This document shows, one piece after another, positions 35,416 to 46,040 of a stretch of 64,000 bases of DNA. How positions within the stretch are numbered: position 1 is the stretch's first letter; every line of letters begins with the position of its first letter. The notes under the pieces were generated by a model, which worked only from the letters and a program-made list of their open reading frames with translations, had not been told where the DNA came from and searched no databases. The position numbers and the translations under genes are program-made. The DNA comes from Marsupella aquatica (taxonomy: Eukaryota > Marchantiophyta): positions 21,700,001 to 21,764,000 of the forward strand of contig OZ316897.1 of assembly GCA_973895155.1 (NCBI GenBank). The letters are read 5' to 3'.

Positions 35416-35916
35416 ATGGGAACTGAGATGAATCCAACTGACATGGAGAGGTTTTCATCATTGATTGCTGCTTACTTACATGGAATGAAGGAGAAGGAGA
35501 TGGAGGAGAACAAGAAGGAGTTGCTTGGTAGGACCACGAAGTACCTACACTCGGTTCTTACCAAGCAAGGAGAATTTGATGGGCGAAATGTAACCAAGTA
35601 TCTCAAGGGGTACTGGACGGAGGCTACAATTCATAAGATTGATGCAGAAGTTGCAGTCAAGGAGTTTGTATCTTTAGTAGAACCTGAACTCAAGGGAATT
35701 GTTACTACCTTGATAGATGGAGCTACTGGGGAGAAAGCATGGAAGGTCTTTGAGTTGAAGATGAAAGAAGAATTTCAGTTTGAAGATCCAGATCGGGTTA
35801 CTCAAGCATCTTTCCTTGATTGGGTGGCCGATAGAAGCAAGAAGTTGGGACCTCAAGAAGTGGAACTGATAAGGGAGTTTACGAAGAAGTTCTTCACGGA
35901 CGTCTATCGTCGATGA
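35416..35916 (+). CDS. Gag-like protein of a second gypsy element
   Basis: ATG at 35,416 (MGTEMNPTDM). Contains GEFDGRNVTKYLKGYW, FVSLVEPELKGIV, AWKVFELKMKEEFQFEDPDR and SFLDWVADRSKKLGPQEVEL. The order FDG-x-N-V-x-x-YL...FxxxxxPEL...AWxxFxxxxxxEF is that of Ty3/gypsy gag helices. It lies 130 bp after the end of LTR A, the normal place for gag, with a short leader. The frame ends FFTDVYRR* at 35,914-35,916, and the methyltransferase frame, shifted by one base, overlaps this end. No zinc knuckle is present. Confidence 0.65.
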   Translation: MGTEMNPTDMERFSSLIAAYLHGMKEKEMEENKKELLGRTTKYLHSVLTKQGEFDGRNVTKYLKGYWTEATIHKIDAEVAVKEFVSLVEPELKGIVTTLIDGATGEKAWKVFELKMKEEFQFEDPDRVTQASFLDWVADRSKKLGPQEVELIREFTKKFFTDVYRR

Positions 35917-36634
35917 GATTTGGAAGAAGGACCTTTACACCGAGGAGAAACTCGTTCGGAATAGGTGGTACTTTAGGGATGCCCGGGCGATGGATAAAAC
36001 TTGTAATGCAGGTGTAGAGGCTGGAATTTGGGAAAAGCCAAATGTACATGCTCATCCTTCAGGGAATCGATTAGCTTGGGCTTTTGAAAATTGGTCAATC
36101 GGATATTATCACGAGAGTGGTATTAGGACCAGAGACATGTACAATTTTGAACATGATGAGAAAAGGGTAAACATCATAAAAGTCCCTTGTGTTACAAAGA
36201 AATGTGTAACACCATTGGGGGAAATAGTGAACCCTTACCAGAAGCCGATAGCTCTAGCAGATTGGTTCATTCAATATTTTAGTGAAGCCGGGGATTGGGT
36301 TGCTGATTTATGTGCGGGGAGTGGTTCGACCTCATGCGCTGCCTTGTTAGGGAAACGTCCGGTGACAGCCGTGGAGCTCAGTTCAAGCCAGGTGGATTGT
36401 ATCCAGACTCGACTTGTCACGCTGGATGAATCGTGGGACTTGAATGATGAAGCAACAGAGGAGGGTACAGGACCCATGAGCTTCGAGGTTCAACCACCTA
36501 TTGGTGGTATTACGAGCACCCTGACCACTGGAACTTGCATCATTACAACCGCGGAGGAGAACGACAATGATGAGGATGAAGAGGATGAAGTTGAACATGA
36601 AGCTCCGGCACTTGATCTTGGCTCATTCCTTGAG
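35900..36634 (+). pseudogene. DNA amino-methyltransferase (N4-cytosine/N6-adenine type) domain behind gag
   Basis: A continuous frame runs from about 35,900 (IVDEIWKKDLYTEEKL) to 36,634. Motifs seen: GIWEKPNVHAHPSG (the W-x-KPN region), FENWSIGYYHES, then motif X NPYQKPIALADWFIQYF, followed by motif I VADLCAGSGSTSCAALLGKR (SAM-binding, DxxxGSG) and VTAVELSSSQVD (acidic residue of motif II). Motif X followed by I at the C-terminal end is the beta-class order of exocyclic-amino methyltransferases. The catalytic (D/N)PP(Y/F) motif IV is expected just where this frame meets the gag frame; only TDVY is visible there, so it is degenerate or destroyed by the frame change. An acidic tail follows. Donor GAG|GTGTAG at 36,634 fits splicing to 36,753. 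Substrate and activity unknown. Confidence 0.7.
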
Positions 36635-36752
36635 GTGTAGACTTTAGTTTCATTAGTTCTCTCATGTTGTATCGATTGATCCAAACTTGTGAAATATTGA
36701 GGAAGATTATGATTGGACTATGTTCTTATTTCACAAAGTAATGTCTTTGCAG

Positions 36753-36980
36753 GAACCAAAGGAGGATTTTGTATTGAAACATGTTCTACATAGATTCTCA
36801 CACAATCCTTCTAGTGGGTTTCTTTTGGACAATAAAATATTGAGCCAACTTGAACCCGATCAATATTTGGGTGATGAAATAATGGAATTTTATCCACAAT
36901 TAATAACCGAGGAACATGGAGATCTGGCTCCCCCAGTAAACACATTATCCTCCAAGTTCTCGGCAATATATTGTTATTAG
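36753..36980 (+). pseudogene. Ulp1/C48 protease-like N-terminal segment, probable exon spliced to the methyltransferase
   Basis: The segment follows TTTGCAG (acceptor at 36,752) and reads EPKEDFVLKHVLHRFSH... then ILSQLEPDQYLGDEIMEFYP. The pattern L-x-x-L-x-P-x-x-(Y/W)-L-x-D-x-(I)-x-x-(F)Y is the start of Ulp1/SENP cysteine proteases. Both exon ends are phase 0, so the two join as a methyltransferase-Ulp1-like protein across a 118-bp intron. The catalytic His, Asp and Cys blocks are absent; the frame ends at 36,980 next to a CACTA fragment on the other strand. Confidence 0.4.
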
Positions 36981-37029
36981 GTCATGGCAAATTGCAAATA
37001 GATTTGATAATAGGGCATTGTTTGCCTTG

Positions 37030-37330
37030 TGTTTTGCCTAAAGATTCATCAATGCTAAGATAGTAGAGAGTCTATTCAAACGAGCACCCCCATAAATAGG
37101 TGTTCTAGCATGTGCCTTCGCTTCTTCCCATTGTTGTTGACCCTCTGATGTATGTTGAGGTTGGGGATCATATGCAGCATTTGGTGGAGGAGCTCCTTCA
37201 TTGGGTGGTCCATGTCCTTCACCATCAACGTCCACACCAAACCAATCTTTCATGATGTCATCCATGGCTATCTCCTGGTCCTACATGATCTCATAATCTG
37301 TCCTAGGTGCCCTTTCATCCAAACCCTCAA
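37030..37330 (-). pseudogene. CACTA TNP2 N-terminal fragment
   Basis: On the minus strand, 37,265-37,038 encodes MDDIMKDWFGVDVDGEGHG and TPIYGGARLNRLSTILALMNL. This resembles the segment before the TNP2 core (the 'F..ll..a..pLy.G......SkLs.llrL...K' block also visible at about 21,500 in CACTA element 2). Only this piece is left. Confidence 0.5.
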
Positions 37331-37613
37331 TGTCACTGTCACTGATAATGATATGAATTTATTATAATAGGTTTAAATGCCATAGACACTTACAATTTTC
37401 AGTTTAGTCCAAGACAATCTTGCTCCCCTCCATGCAAAGAACCCAATCCCTGGGGAATCACTCGTTGGATTATTAGAACAGGGTGCGAACAAATGAAGGT
37501 TATTTTTAATCTTGTTAAAGTAATAATTATAATCAAAAATTTATACTAAAGGCATTTAAAAATCCAATTTTGGTAAAAAAATTAGTTTTTATGTTCATGA
37601 AGGTATTTAAGAA

Positions 37614-38111
37614 TTGTCAAAGTCATGTTATAAATGGTGTGAGATAAGGATGTTTATGAAGGAAGGGTTAACTAGCCATAAATTTGACTACTTCCTGAAA
37701 TTGTTAGTATCGAAAATTTTTCTATTTAATTATGATTTGCAAACTTATGATGAAACATCTAAAACAATATACCGAAATAATTTTTTTTCAGGATATAGAT
37801 ATCTAAAGAAAGCTAAGAGATGGAAAATACTCTATGATGCTAAGATATGGACATTGTTATCCTCTATGTTGGAAACACGATATGCAATGGACTTGCTACC
37901 TAGAGGAATGAAAGAAAGTATTAAGAAATTAAGAAAATATCAACATAGTTTTGTTGAATTTCAAAAACAACATTTCAATACTTTCTTAATACCACGGTTG
38001 CAAAAAAATGGAGGTATTAAAATATTTGGGAAACATAATGAAGAAAATTGTAAGTCCTATGATGAGACATATTTGATATCAAGTTACATGAAAAAACCAC
38101 TGTCCGAGTGA
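37614..38111 (+). other. 165-codon AT-rich open frame, unassigned
   Basis: Lys/Tyr/Phe-rich peptide with ETRYAMDLLPRGMKESIKKL. No family recognised. It runs directly into the end of an inverted LTR copy (family A) at about 38,108. A degenerate element protein is likely. Confidence 0.25.
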
Positions 38112-38800
38112 CCGTGTTTTTTGGTAAAAGCATGTTGGCTCTTATGAAGTCAACCTTTCTTGCCCATAAGTTCTACACTAAAACCAAAATGATAACTCTT
38201 GTAAAAAGGGTGGTGGGTATTAAGAAAGGTTCAGGTGAAACTAATATACTATTAAATTCTACTTCACCATACTTACGGATCAACATATCTTGAAAACTAA
38301 TTTTTTCACGACATACAATCCTAATATCTCCAAGAGAAAATGAAATAGGAATGTCATCTGGACTTCTATTTAGATCCATGACTTCAATAAAGGACAAAGA
38401 TAATACATTCCCACTCCTCTCGGTAAGACACCACTGGGTACACTATTGGCTCATTAGAACTCATAACAGCAATTGTAAATTGAGCTCCAAAGTGATAAGT
38501 TAAATGTTGTCTCATGGATGGCTTGTCTAAAAGATGGACTCTAACCAAAAATGGGTTACGAAAAGGAAGATTAGGGATATCTCTCACTTCTAAATTCATA
38601 ATGATTTTCTTGTTCCTTTGCTATCCGGGCCAAATGATGTCTCACTACTATGTACATAAGGCAAATAATAGAAGAGAAAGATGAGAGAAGACAAGAAAAG
38701 AAAATCGCTTTGAAGCAAAAATTATCAAAATGTGGGAATGAGGAGAGAGTGTCCCTCACCATTTTATTTATATTGAATCCCTATCTTCCTCATTCTGGCT
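38108..38800 (-). repeat. LTR family A, copy 2 (inverted, truncated at its U3 side)
   Basis: Minus-strand sequence matches LTR A from the TATA region through the two small ORFs (38,599-38,384 and 38,397-38,173) to the U5-like end (GACCGTGTTTT... at 38,108). U3 repeats are missing. Confidence 0.75.
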
Positions 38801-39360
38801 CCATTTGAGGAGCGCTGCCTCTTGTTGGAATCAGCTCCACGAGCTCTTTTCAACAAGCCCATGAGTGCTCACTTTCAAAAATTTCAAAATCAAGAGGTCG
38901 TACAACCAAGGCCGTACGGCCACCCTAGTCCCCTCCTCGTCACTGACGGTGTCATGACTTGAGCCCTGACGTGGTTAACCCATCACTCTCTTGAGTGAAT
39001 ACCACCCCGCTTCTCTTCTTCTTCACCGGGGTGCTCTTCTAACTAGTGTTCCCTTGCTTCCTCAATGCGGCCAAGGCTTGCCAAACTTTGACATACCCCT
39101 CACCAGTAGTGTCCTTCCACAAGGTAGCCTCCGCACCAGTTTGCAACTCCAACGATAAAACCTGCCTGATGGTGTCATGGGGATTCTTTATTTAATCAGA
39201 TCCTCATAAGTATAGCTTATTAGTAAAGGATAGTAGTTTGAATTTTGGCATAATATGCATGTATGCATGCTACATTGCACGGTCTATAGTGTGCATGCTA
39301 TAGTGTATGATCTACAGTGTGCATGTTACAATATATTGTCTACAGTTGCTCCACTCACGT
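38801..39360. other. No gene seen
   Basis: Mixed-composition sequence (GCCGTACGGCCACC, CACCGGGGTGCTCTTC) without ORFs, terminal repeats or RNA-gene signals. Confidence 0.4.
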
Positions 39361-39364
39361 AACT

Positions 39365-39500
39365 ACACTACTAGCACACTTATTTACTTTGGATATGTGA
39401 CACATGGCTTCCATTCGTGTGCCATGCTTGATCCGTGTGCTCGAGGTGTGAATACTAAAAAATAAATAGGAGAGGGGCTCTCTCCACTCATAATTGTACT
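39365..39500 (+). repeat. LTR family A, short fragment (copy 3)
   Basis: CTAGCACACTTATTTACTTTGG, TGACACATGGCTTCCATTCG and AATAAATAGGAGAGGGGCTCTCTCCACTC parallel the TATA-proximal region of LTR A at 34,455-34,580. The match stops at about 39,500. Confidence 0.6.
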
Positions 39501-39544
39501 ATAATTGTACTTTCAAGTACAACCATTAAAATCAAAGTAATATT

Positions 39545-40030
39545 CACTAAAAGAAATTGAATCACATTAGAACCTTAAATTGTGATTATTTTTAACACTT
39601 GAGACATCAATATGACTTCCTCAACCGTGACCTTGGATGAGACCGACAAAATTATTTAAATGATGACTTAAAAAACTCAAGTTGCTAATATTATTGTACA
39701 TCGTGACATGGTTATTATCCAAATTGTGACTTAGTTGTGACTAAGAAAAAATAAAAATCACACATCAATGTGATTACACTTTGACTACCAGTAGTCATAT
39801 TTATCTTAGTATCATGATAATTGATGAACTGTCATTATTGGTGTTTGTGATTAAAGTGTGATTATGTGTAGTCATATCAGAAGTCATATTTGTTATATCT
39901 TCAAATTATCAACAAATCATTGCAATCTAATGTTAGTAGTTTTTATAACTAAATATCTGTTTAGGAAAATTTTAGGAGAGTACATATAATAATCATAAAG
40001 ATAATATACAATCATTAATTATTATCAAGT
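39545..40030. mobile_element. CACTA-like terminus with subterminal inverted words
   Basis: CACTAAAAGAAATTG at 39,545 is followed by many TGTGATTA/AGTCAT/GTGACT words in both orientations up to about 39,900. Probably a nonautonomous or truncated CACTA end. The opposite end was not found. Confidence 0.4.
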
Positions 40031-41857
40031 GTTTTGTTGTGTGAGCTATGTTGGTCTTTCTTATCAGGTTAAGTTTTGAGCACTCAGTCTTGACAATATC
40101 CAAGATTTATTTCTTAGAGAGATGGATTATAAATTGAAAGGATTGATGAAGAAGACAAATATCAATGATGATGTTACAATGAGATTCAATCAATTAAATT
40201 TAAGTCATCAAGAAATTGATATTGTGATATAATCATATAATTTATCATTTGCTTGTTTTGATTTTCTACTGATGGACATAGGTCTATCATTCATATTTTT
40301 CAAACAAATAGAGAAGAAATAAAAATTGATCTTCAAAAATTTATGGTCTAACTCAATAAATTAGACGATAATTCTATCGAGAATGTCAATTTGATTATCC
40401 TACATAATGTGATGATCCATCTTTGGACTCCAGAGATTTCTACAACACTTCAAGTAATAATGACATCAAATTATATTTTCACTCGAGTTTTTTTATTTTA
40501 CATTCATTCATAAAAATTGGCTATAGTGTAAAGATAAAAGAATATACATTTTGACATATTTATCATATAACGCAACCAATGGTGATATTAAAACACTAGG
40601 CTAAAGCGATCAATTTTTTTCCAAGTGATAATCTTTTCCTATGTATTTTTTTGAACTCTCGACTATGATCCCTCATTTATTATTCTAATATAAAAATATT
40701 TATATCTTCATTTATGCATCTATAGAGTATTAATGGATCCAACGATACGATAATTATAGTATATATTTTTTCCTCAATTTTTTGTATGATAGATTTTAGA
40801 AATTATCAAAATTATTATTTTATTAAGATAAATTTAAAAAATTACTTTTCATTATGATAATTCTTGAAAATTACCAAGAATTATAATCTTACTTTGGTAA
40901 AAACCAAAATGTACTTGTTATCACAAAAATCTTTATTTTTATATTTTTATACAAAATTAAATTATTTATCATATACTCTAATTTTCTTATGATAGTGAAA
41001 TCAACACTAATACCATTGAATCTCAATAATATAACATGTCTAGTTGATAATGAGACTATTATAATAAAAAAATTGAGATATGATACATGTCATCATTAAA
41101 TTTTTTTAGTCTATTTTAATTGTGATATGTTTTTTGGTCTTCAAACAGATTGGGTTGAGAAATTACTGAATAAGAGTCATGTTATCTATGATGATGTCAA
41201 CAATATAAAAATTGGATACAATTTTGTGAAAGATATTCGCAATTAGATTAGTAGACATGATTGGATCTACTAGCACACTTGTCCGTCAATCATAAGATTA
41301 TGGGATACTTTATTCTAGGGCGATCGAATCAGAATCATATTATTTAGATAATGTCACGTTTCATATGTGAATGATTGTTTGCTTTGAATTACAAAAAAAT
41401 TTGAATTTGCTCTCGGTTTGTTTAGAGTTCTATTCTGGACCAAAATTAGAAGTTGTCTTGAGATTTTTTATAGTTTTGAGTCTATTAAATGCACAAATTG
41501 AATCAATTTTGCATGAATTTTTATCTACAATATTGAAACATTATGAAACCTATTGTGAAGGCTCTACATCACAGCCTATTACACATAAAAATCAGAGGAA
41601 GAAACATCGCACAAAAATCTATCAAATAGAGCCATGTGCCTTCCTATGTTGGACAACAATTTGGATGTTGGATTTGTGGTGATGATTATGTATAGTAGTA
41701 TCATCATAATCATAGAGGACCAAAAGATGCATCAACACCTAATCAATGATAGTGTGATCATTGTGGAGTTTTTGGACACACTAGGGATAGGTGTTTTTTA
41801 CTTCATCCTGAGTTACGAATGACATGATCACAATAGTTAAGAAAAAATTGGTGCATC
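40031..41857. other. Very AT-rich remnant, with a plus-strand CCHC zinc-knuckle relic at 41,753-41,794
   Basis: Most of this stretch is low-complexity AT-rich DNA with stops in all frames. At 41,753-41,794 the plus strand encodes CDHCGVFGHTRDRC, an intact CX2CX4HX4C knuckle followed by FLLHPEL, so a copia-like gag relic is present. The young gypsy element inserted 63 bp after it. Confidence 0.55.
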
Positions 41858-43247
41858 TGTGGTATGGGTGTCCCTGCAATTTTTTCTGGAAACTTGTTTA
41901 TTTTTAGCATATCACAAGATTTACTTACACTTTAGACACCTTCCGGCCAACATTTACTTGTTCTGGACACTTATAGAAATATTTGACATCTCCGGCTTTC
42001 CTGACGATTCCTAGTGTACTTTGCCCGACGCTGTGACCAGCGCCCGTTTCTTTTACTCAAGACGCTGCGGAAGCGTCCAACCTCCTCATGACGCTTTTGG
42101 CAGTGCCCGACCGCCATCAAGACTCTATGAGGATTTCGACCGACGCTGTGGAAAGCGTCAGCTTCAACACACGACGCTGTGAGCAGCGTCCACCCTAGTA
42201 TTGACGCTGTGAGCAGTGTGAGCAGCGTCCGTTGGTTTTACTTAAGACGCTTCTAGCAGCGTCCAGATTCTCCCGACGCTTCTAGCAGCGTCCGCTCAAC
42301 ACTTAGTTTTTGAAGTAGATTACTAGTAAAGTAGTATTCTACCACCCTTGTTGAAGTACTTATGCTGTGCTTCTCCCTTGTTTAGTTTTAAGCTTGGAAA
42401 GGCACGACTGTTCTTACCTCCTCCATTTTAGGATTCCAGCACTTATAAGACAGAGTAGAATGCTCATTTGAAGTAGAGAGAAATAGAGTTAATACTGTAT
42501 TCAGAATTGAGTCTTCTGAATAGTTTTCTCCTCCTTCCATTGTAACAAGGCATGCTGTGAGTGTTTTGTATGGAAGTAAAGCTATATTGATTGAAGTTAA
42601 GATTGAATTCAAGAGATTCCTGTGGTGATTGAATTCAGTTGCAGATTTCTGAAACTCGTATTGAATTCACTGCTAGGCTTGCTTGCAGAGTCGGGATTCG
42701 CTAGCCAATTCAAGAATAGTTAATGATAAATGAGAAGTAAATTCTGATTCTCAGAGTAGTTAGTACTGTTGCTTTGATTCTGGAATATGGTTTAGAGTTT
42801 GACTGAATTGCGTATCGCTGATGTCAAACCATGTTGACGGCATTTTAAATCATATCATTCATTTGCAATCAGAAAGCTTCTGCTTCATCAGATTGAGAAT
42901 TCCATTATCATTAACCTTTGTGTTTTGAAGAGTGAGATGGATGAATTATGAGATAGATTTCATGTCTATACTGAGCCCAAATCCTTTCTGAAGGAGTGGC
43001 AGTAGCAGCTTGTAGTCTCTAAATCCTTACTCATTTCTTCTCTAATTCATAAATCAGAAGTTCAGTTACTTTGTTGTTTGTTTATTCGATTTTTTTATTG
43101 AGAAGTGAAGTCAACATAGAGCTCAAGACTCTAAATCACTCGGAGTGATAAAAGTTATACAATTCATTCTGAAATCTGTTCTTAAAGGGATCGAAACCCT
43201 GGTTTTAGGTGAGGAGAGTCACTTTTGATACTTAGCACTATACGACA
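41858..43247 (+). repeat. 5' LTR of the young gypsy element
   Basis: TGTGGTATGGGTGTCC...TATACGACA. It contains a hairpin array at 42,027-42,293, a TATA-like CTTATAAGAC at about 42,443 and the U5 end GGTTTTAGGTGAGGAGAGTC. The 3' copy is the same length; the one difference I noticed is C/T at 42,291 versus 54,450. Confidence 0.95.
42027..42293. repeat. Array of eight GACGCT...AGCGTC hairpins in the LTR
   Basis: Examples: GACGCTGTGACCAGCGCC (42,027), GACGCTGCGGAAGCGTCC (42,061), GACGCTGTGGAAAGCGTC (42,142), GACGCTGTGAGCAGCGTCC (42,173), a longer double unit at 42,203, and GACGCTTCTAGCAGCGTCC twice (42,246; 42,275). Each is a 6-7-bp inverted repeat with a 4-7-nt loop. The same array is at 54,186-54,452 in the 3' LTR. 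Confidence 0.85.
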
Positions 43248-43253
43248 TCTTTT

Positions 43254-43272
43254 TGGCGCCGCTGCCGGGGAA
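43254..43272 (+). promoter_or_regulatory. Primer-binding site, tRNA-Asp-like
   Basis: TGGCGCCGCTGCCGGGGAA starts 7 bp after the 5' LTR end. It differs by about one base from the PBS known for Athila/Tat elements. Confidence 0.85.
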
Positions 43273-44465
43273 CGAATTTAAGATTGAATTGACGTACAGG
43301 CAGTGTATGCCAGAAGGAGCTAGACGGGAGAGGAATTCACGTTCTACTATAATTGTGAAGATGCGTCATCACTCCAGTTAAAAAGATGAAGAGCTTCCAT
43401 TTCGAGGTGATGCCGTACTCTATCCAAAGCGCCCCGGAAGCTCTCTTAAGAGTATTGGAAAAATTTGTGGTGCCAAACTTAAGAGAAGAAACCGCCCTTC
43501 CACCAGAAAAGGCCTCACAGAGAGGAGCTGTTGCTCGTCAAGTTGCTTTGGAGATAGTCGAAGACACCAAAGACACTTTGAGTGACAAGTGAAGTTATTC
43601 TAACGTTGCTCGGGACGTATGATTTGTAAAATTGTCCAACCATCCTGGTTCGTGTGACCGATGCCACCTATCCGATCTTTGGGAACATTAAGAATTAGGA
43701 ATTTGAGGAATCGTTATGTTAATTCTTGGGTTCTGAGCCTGAGAGGGAGGAATGGCATACATTGGTTAACTATCACCTGGTGGGAAGATGAAAGTTTGCA
43801 TTTAGTAATATTAAGGCTGAATGGTAGGATCACACAGGAGTGATATTTAGTCATTTCCATTCGGGAGTTAGCGGAAAGAATCATGCACCAGGAATTGCGT
43901 AGAAGATTAGGAAGGAGTTAGACGTCTGATTAGTAGGATGGCCTAGTGTAGCGTACCATGTGGTAAAGAAATTTCAGGGTGAAGGAAGTCGGAGATTATG
44001 GGGAACGCCCGGTTCCAGTAATCGCCACCGTAAAGGAGATAAGGAAGGACGCCGCGAAGAGCGTCCAATGCGATTCGTCCCAGAAGATTCCGCAAGTCAG
44101 GACGCTTCGAGTAGCGTCCGATCCCAGTGGACGCTGTGAGCAGCGTCCGGTGGAATCTGTGACGAACCAACGTGCGCGACGCTTCTGGTGTGCCTTTCCG
44201 CGTCTCAACCTGAAGGACGCACCAGAGAAAACGAGGTTTTAGAATCTCGGCTGGTCACTGAAGGGAAGTATTAGCTACGGGATAGCAAGGGGGAGGAATC
44301 ATGCAAGGGATGTTGAACGACGCTACGGGAAGTCACTTTGAGGAAGCAGGTTCATATCTCCCGGAGTGGGGTGATAACGTCGCACCTAAATGGTGACTCC
44401 TTGCATAAAGACTCCTGAGGAGCGGGTCTGGTGTCTCAAAATCACCCGTGCTTGGAGAATGAGGG
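43273..44465 (+). other. Gypsy leader with a small ORF and a second hairpin cluster
   Basis: A 68-codon frame at 43,386-43,592 (MKSFHFEVMPYSIQS) may be a leader peptide; no family recognised. Three hairpins with the LTR motif lie at 44,047-44,066, 44,100-44,119 and 44,129-44,148, each with full GGACGCT/AGCGTCC-type stems. The leader is long for a gypsy element. Confidence 0.6.
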
Positions 44466-46040
44466 ATGTCTGAGGGAGATCCACCGAATAAAAGAAAACC
44501 TACCAAGACCTCCAGTAATTCGGATGCTGCAAAATTAGTAGTGACCCCTCGCACATTGTTACCCGAATTCCAGTCACCAGGAGCACCTGCACCGGGTAGT
44601 GTGTGGAAACAAGTGGGATCTATTCAAGAGGCAAGTGGCTCTTTGGAAAGGCCCACGTCGACCCGACCCCTGTTTGTAAATCTTCGTTCAGGTCCAAAAC
44701 TTATTGGTTCTCAAAAGACCAAGCTCCGCCAGCAGACAGTACGTTCGGTGAACCAAATTGACTCTGGTGTGGATAGTACCACTGAGAAGGCCTTATCTCA
44801 TACCGAAGGAAGAAATTTGGGTTTGCCCGAGAATACAGTTGCAGAATCGCTGGCCCAAGATAATTCTGTCGATCTTTCACAATTGGATAATCCAGAACCA
44901 CTGAGTGAAGCCGGTGGTTCGTCTTCTAGTGAGACAAGCAGCAGTTCAGGCTTGGGCAGCCCAAACCCATTTGCTACCCGATCAGCTCTTCCTTTCGTTA
45001 CCCTCCTAGCTCCAACCACGATGGCTCGAAATAATGTGAGGTACGACCGGTTCTTCGGTACTTCTAAGGAGGATGCAGAGGTGTATTTGAAAGAATTTGA
45101 AGCTGCAACTGCATCCAATGGACAGAGTCAAGACGCTGAAAAAGCCAATCTGTTTGGTGGTCTAATGAAAAAGGGTGCTCAGAAATGGTATGACCGTTTT
45201 CCGGACAAGCAGGATTGGGGGAAATTGAAGGCTGCTTTCTTGGCCAAATATAAAGAAGAAGGAGCAGCTGCGCGTGCCTTTGCCCGAATCTCACATCTGC
45301 ACATGAAGAAACATGGGTCTGTGAGGAAATATGCCGACAAATTATTGGATTTGGTAGATCAATATAATCCAGCTACCTCGAAATCTACTATCAAGGACTG
45401 GTTTATTAACGGTTTACCCTCCAGGATTGCTCGTTACGTGAGACGAGAAGGTGGCACCACTTTGGAAGAAGTACAAGAGGCAGCCCAGAAGTACGTAGAC
45501 TCGGAGATTTCAGAGAGAAAACGAGTTAAGAAGGACCTGAAGAAAGACAAAAGAAAGAAGAAGAAAACGTCCAGGTCTAAATCTGACTCGGAGACGGAAT
45601 CAAGTGAAAGTAGCACTAGTGAGGAGGACGAGAGTACAAATTCGAGCACTAGTGATAGTTCAAGCTCAAGTTCCGACTCAGAATCCGTTGCTCCTAAAAA
45701 GAAGAAATCCTCTGTAAAAGGGAATAATAAAGTTCCCAACCAGAAGAAGATGGATCGCATGATGGAAGAACTCTCTGGCCAATTGTCCAAGTTGAATGTC
45801 AATATCGCCGCGGTAAAACCAGTACGAAGGTTGCCTGCTCCCATGAGAATGAACGTATGGTGCACCCGATGCAGTCAGCAGGGCCATTACCCGAAGGAGT
45901 GCCCCACATTACGAACCCCGGTGAATTATGTAGATGGTCAAGAAGAGGCTGAGGAGTATGAGTACGATCCCACGTATACCGTCCAAACAGCACCCCCTGG
46001 ACAGTATTTCCCACCACCTCCTGCTTCCAGACCGACTTGA
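44466..46040 (+). CDS. Gag of the young gypsy element
   Basis: ATG at 44,466 (MSEGDPPNKRK). Residues about 1-180 are low-complexity and Ser-rich. The capsid-like core follows with VRYDRFFGTSKEDAEVYLKE, KKGAQKWYDRFPDKQDW and LKAAFLAKYKEEGA. Next comes a Lys-rich stretch, a Ser/Asp/Glu stretch and a first zinc knuckle CTRCSQQGHYPKEC near residue 466. The frame stops at TGA 46,038-46,040 (RPT*GPPKP) but stays open in the same frame beyond it, where two more knuckles lie. Gag packages the RNA and forms the particle. Confidence 0.9.
   Translation: MSEGDPPNKRKPTKTSSNSDAAKLVVTPRTLLPEFQSPGAPAPGSVWKQVGSIQEASGSLERPTSTRPLFVNLRSGPKLIGSQKTKLRQQTVRSVNQIDSGVDSTTEKALSHTEGRNLGLPENTVAESLAQDNSVDLSQLDNPEPLSEAGGSSSSETSSSSGLGSPNPFATRSALPFVTLLAPTTMARNNVRYDRFFGTSKEDAEVYLKEFEAATASNGQSQDAEKANLFGGLMKKGAQKWYDRFPDKQDWGKLKAAFLAKYKEEGAAARAFARISHLHMKKHGSVRKYADKLLDLVDQYNPATSKSTIKDWFINGLPSRIARYVRREGGTTLEEVQEAAQKYVDSEISERKRVKKDLKKDKRKKKKTSRSKSDSETESSESSTSEEDESTNSSTSDSSSSSSDSESVAPKKKKSSVKGNNKVPNQKKMDRMMEELSGQLSKLNVNIAAVKPVRRLPAPMRMNVWCTRCSQQGHYPKECPTLRTPVNYVDGQEEAEEYEYDPTYTVQTAPPGQYFPPPPASRPT

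Noticed and set aside
36753-36980. Complete Ulp1 protease gene
   Set aside because: Only the N-terminal pattern is present; catalytic His, Asp and Cys segments are missing before a CACTA fragment begins.
42027-42293. Regularly repeated palindromes in the LTR as a CRISPR-like array
   Set aside because: Spacing is irregular, loops and spacers are short and variable, and the units lie in an LTR of a eukaryotic retroelement. They are hairpins, not direct repeats with unique spacers.
42388-42612. 74-codon antisense ORF present in both LTRs (also 54,547-54,771)
   Set aside because: Identity between the two copies only reflects LTR identity. There is no family match and no independent evidence of coding.
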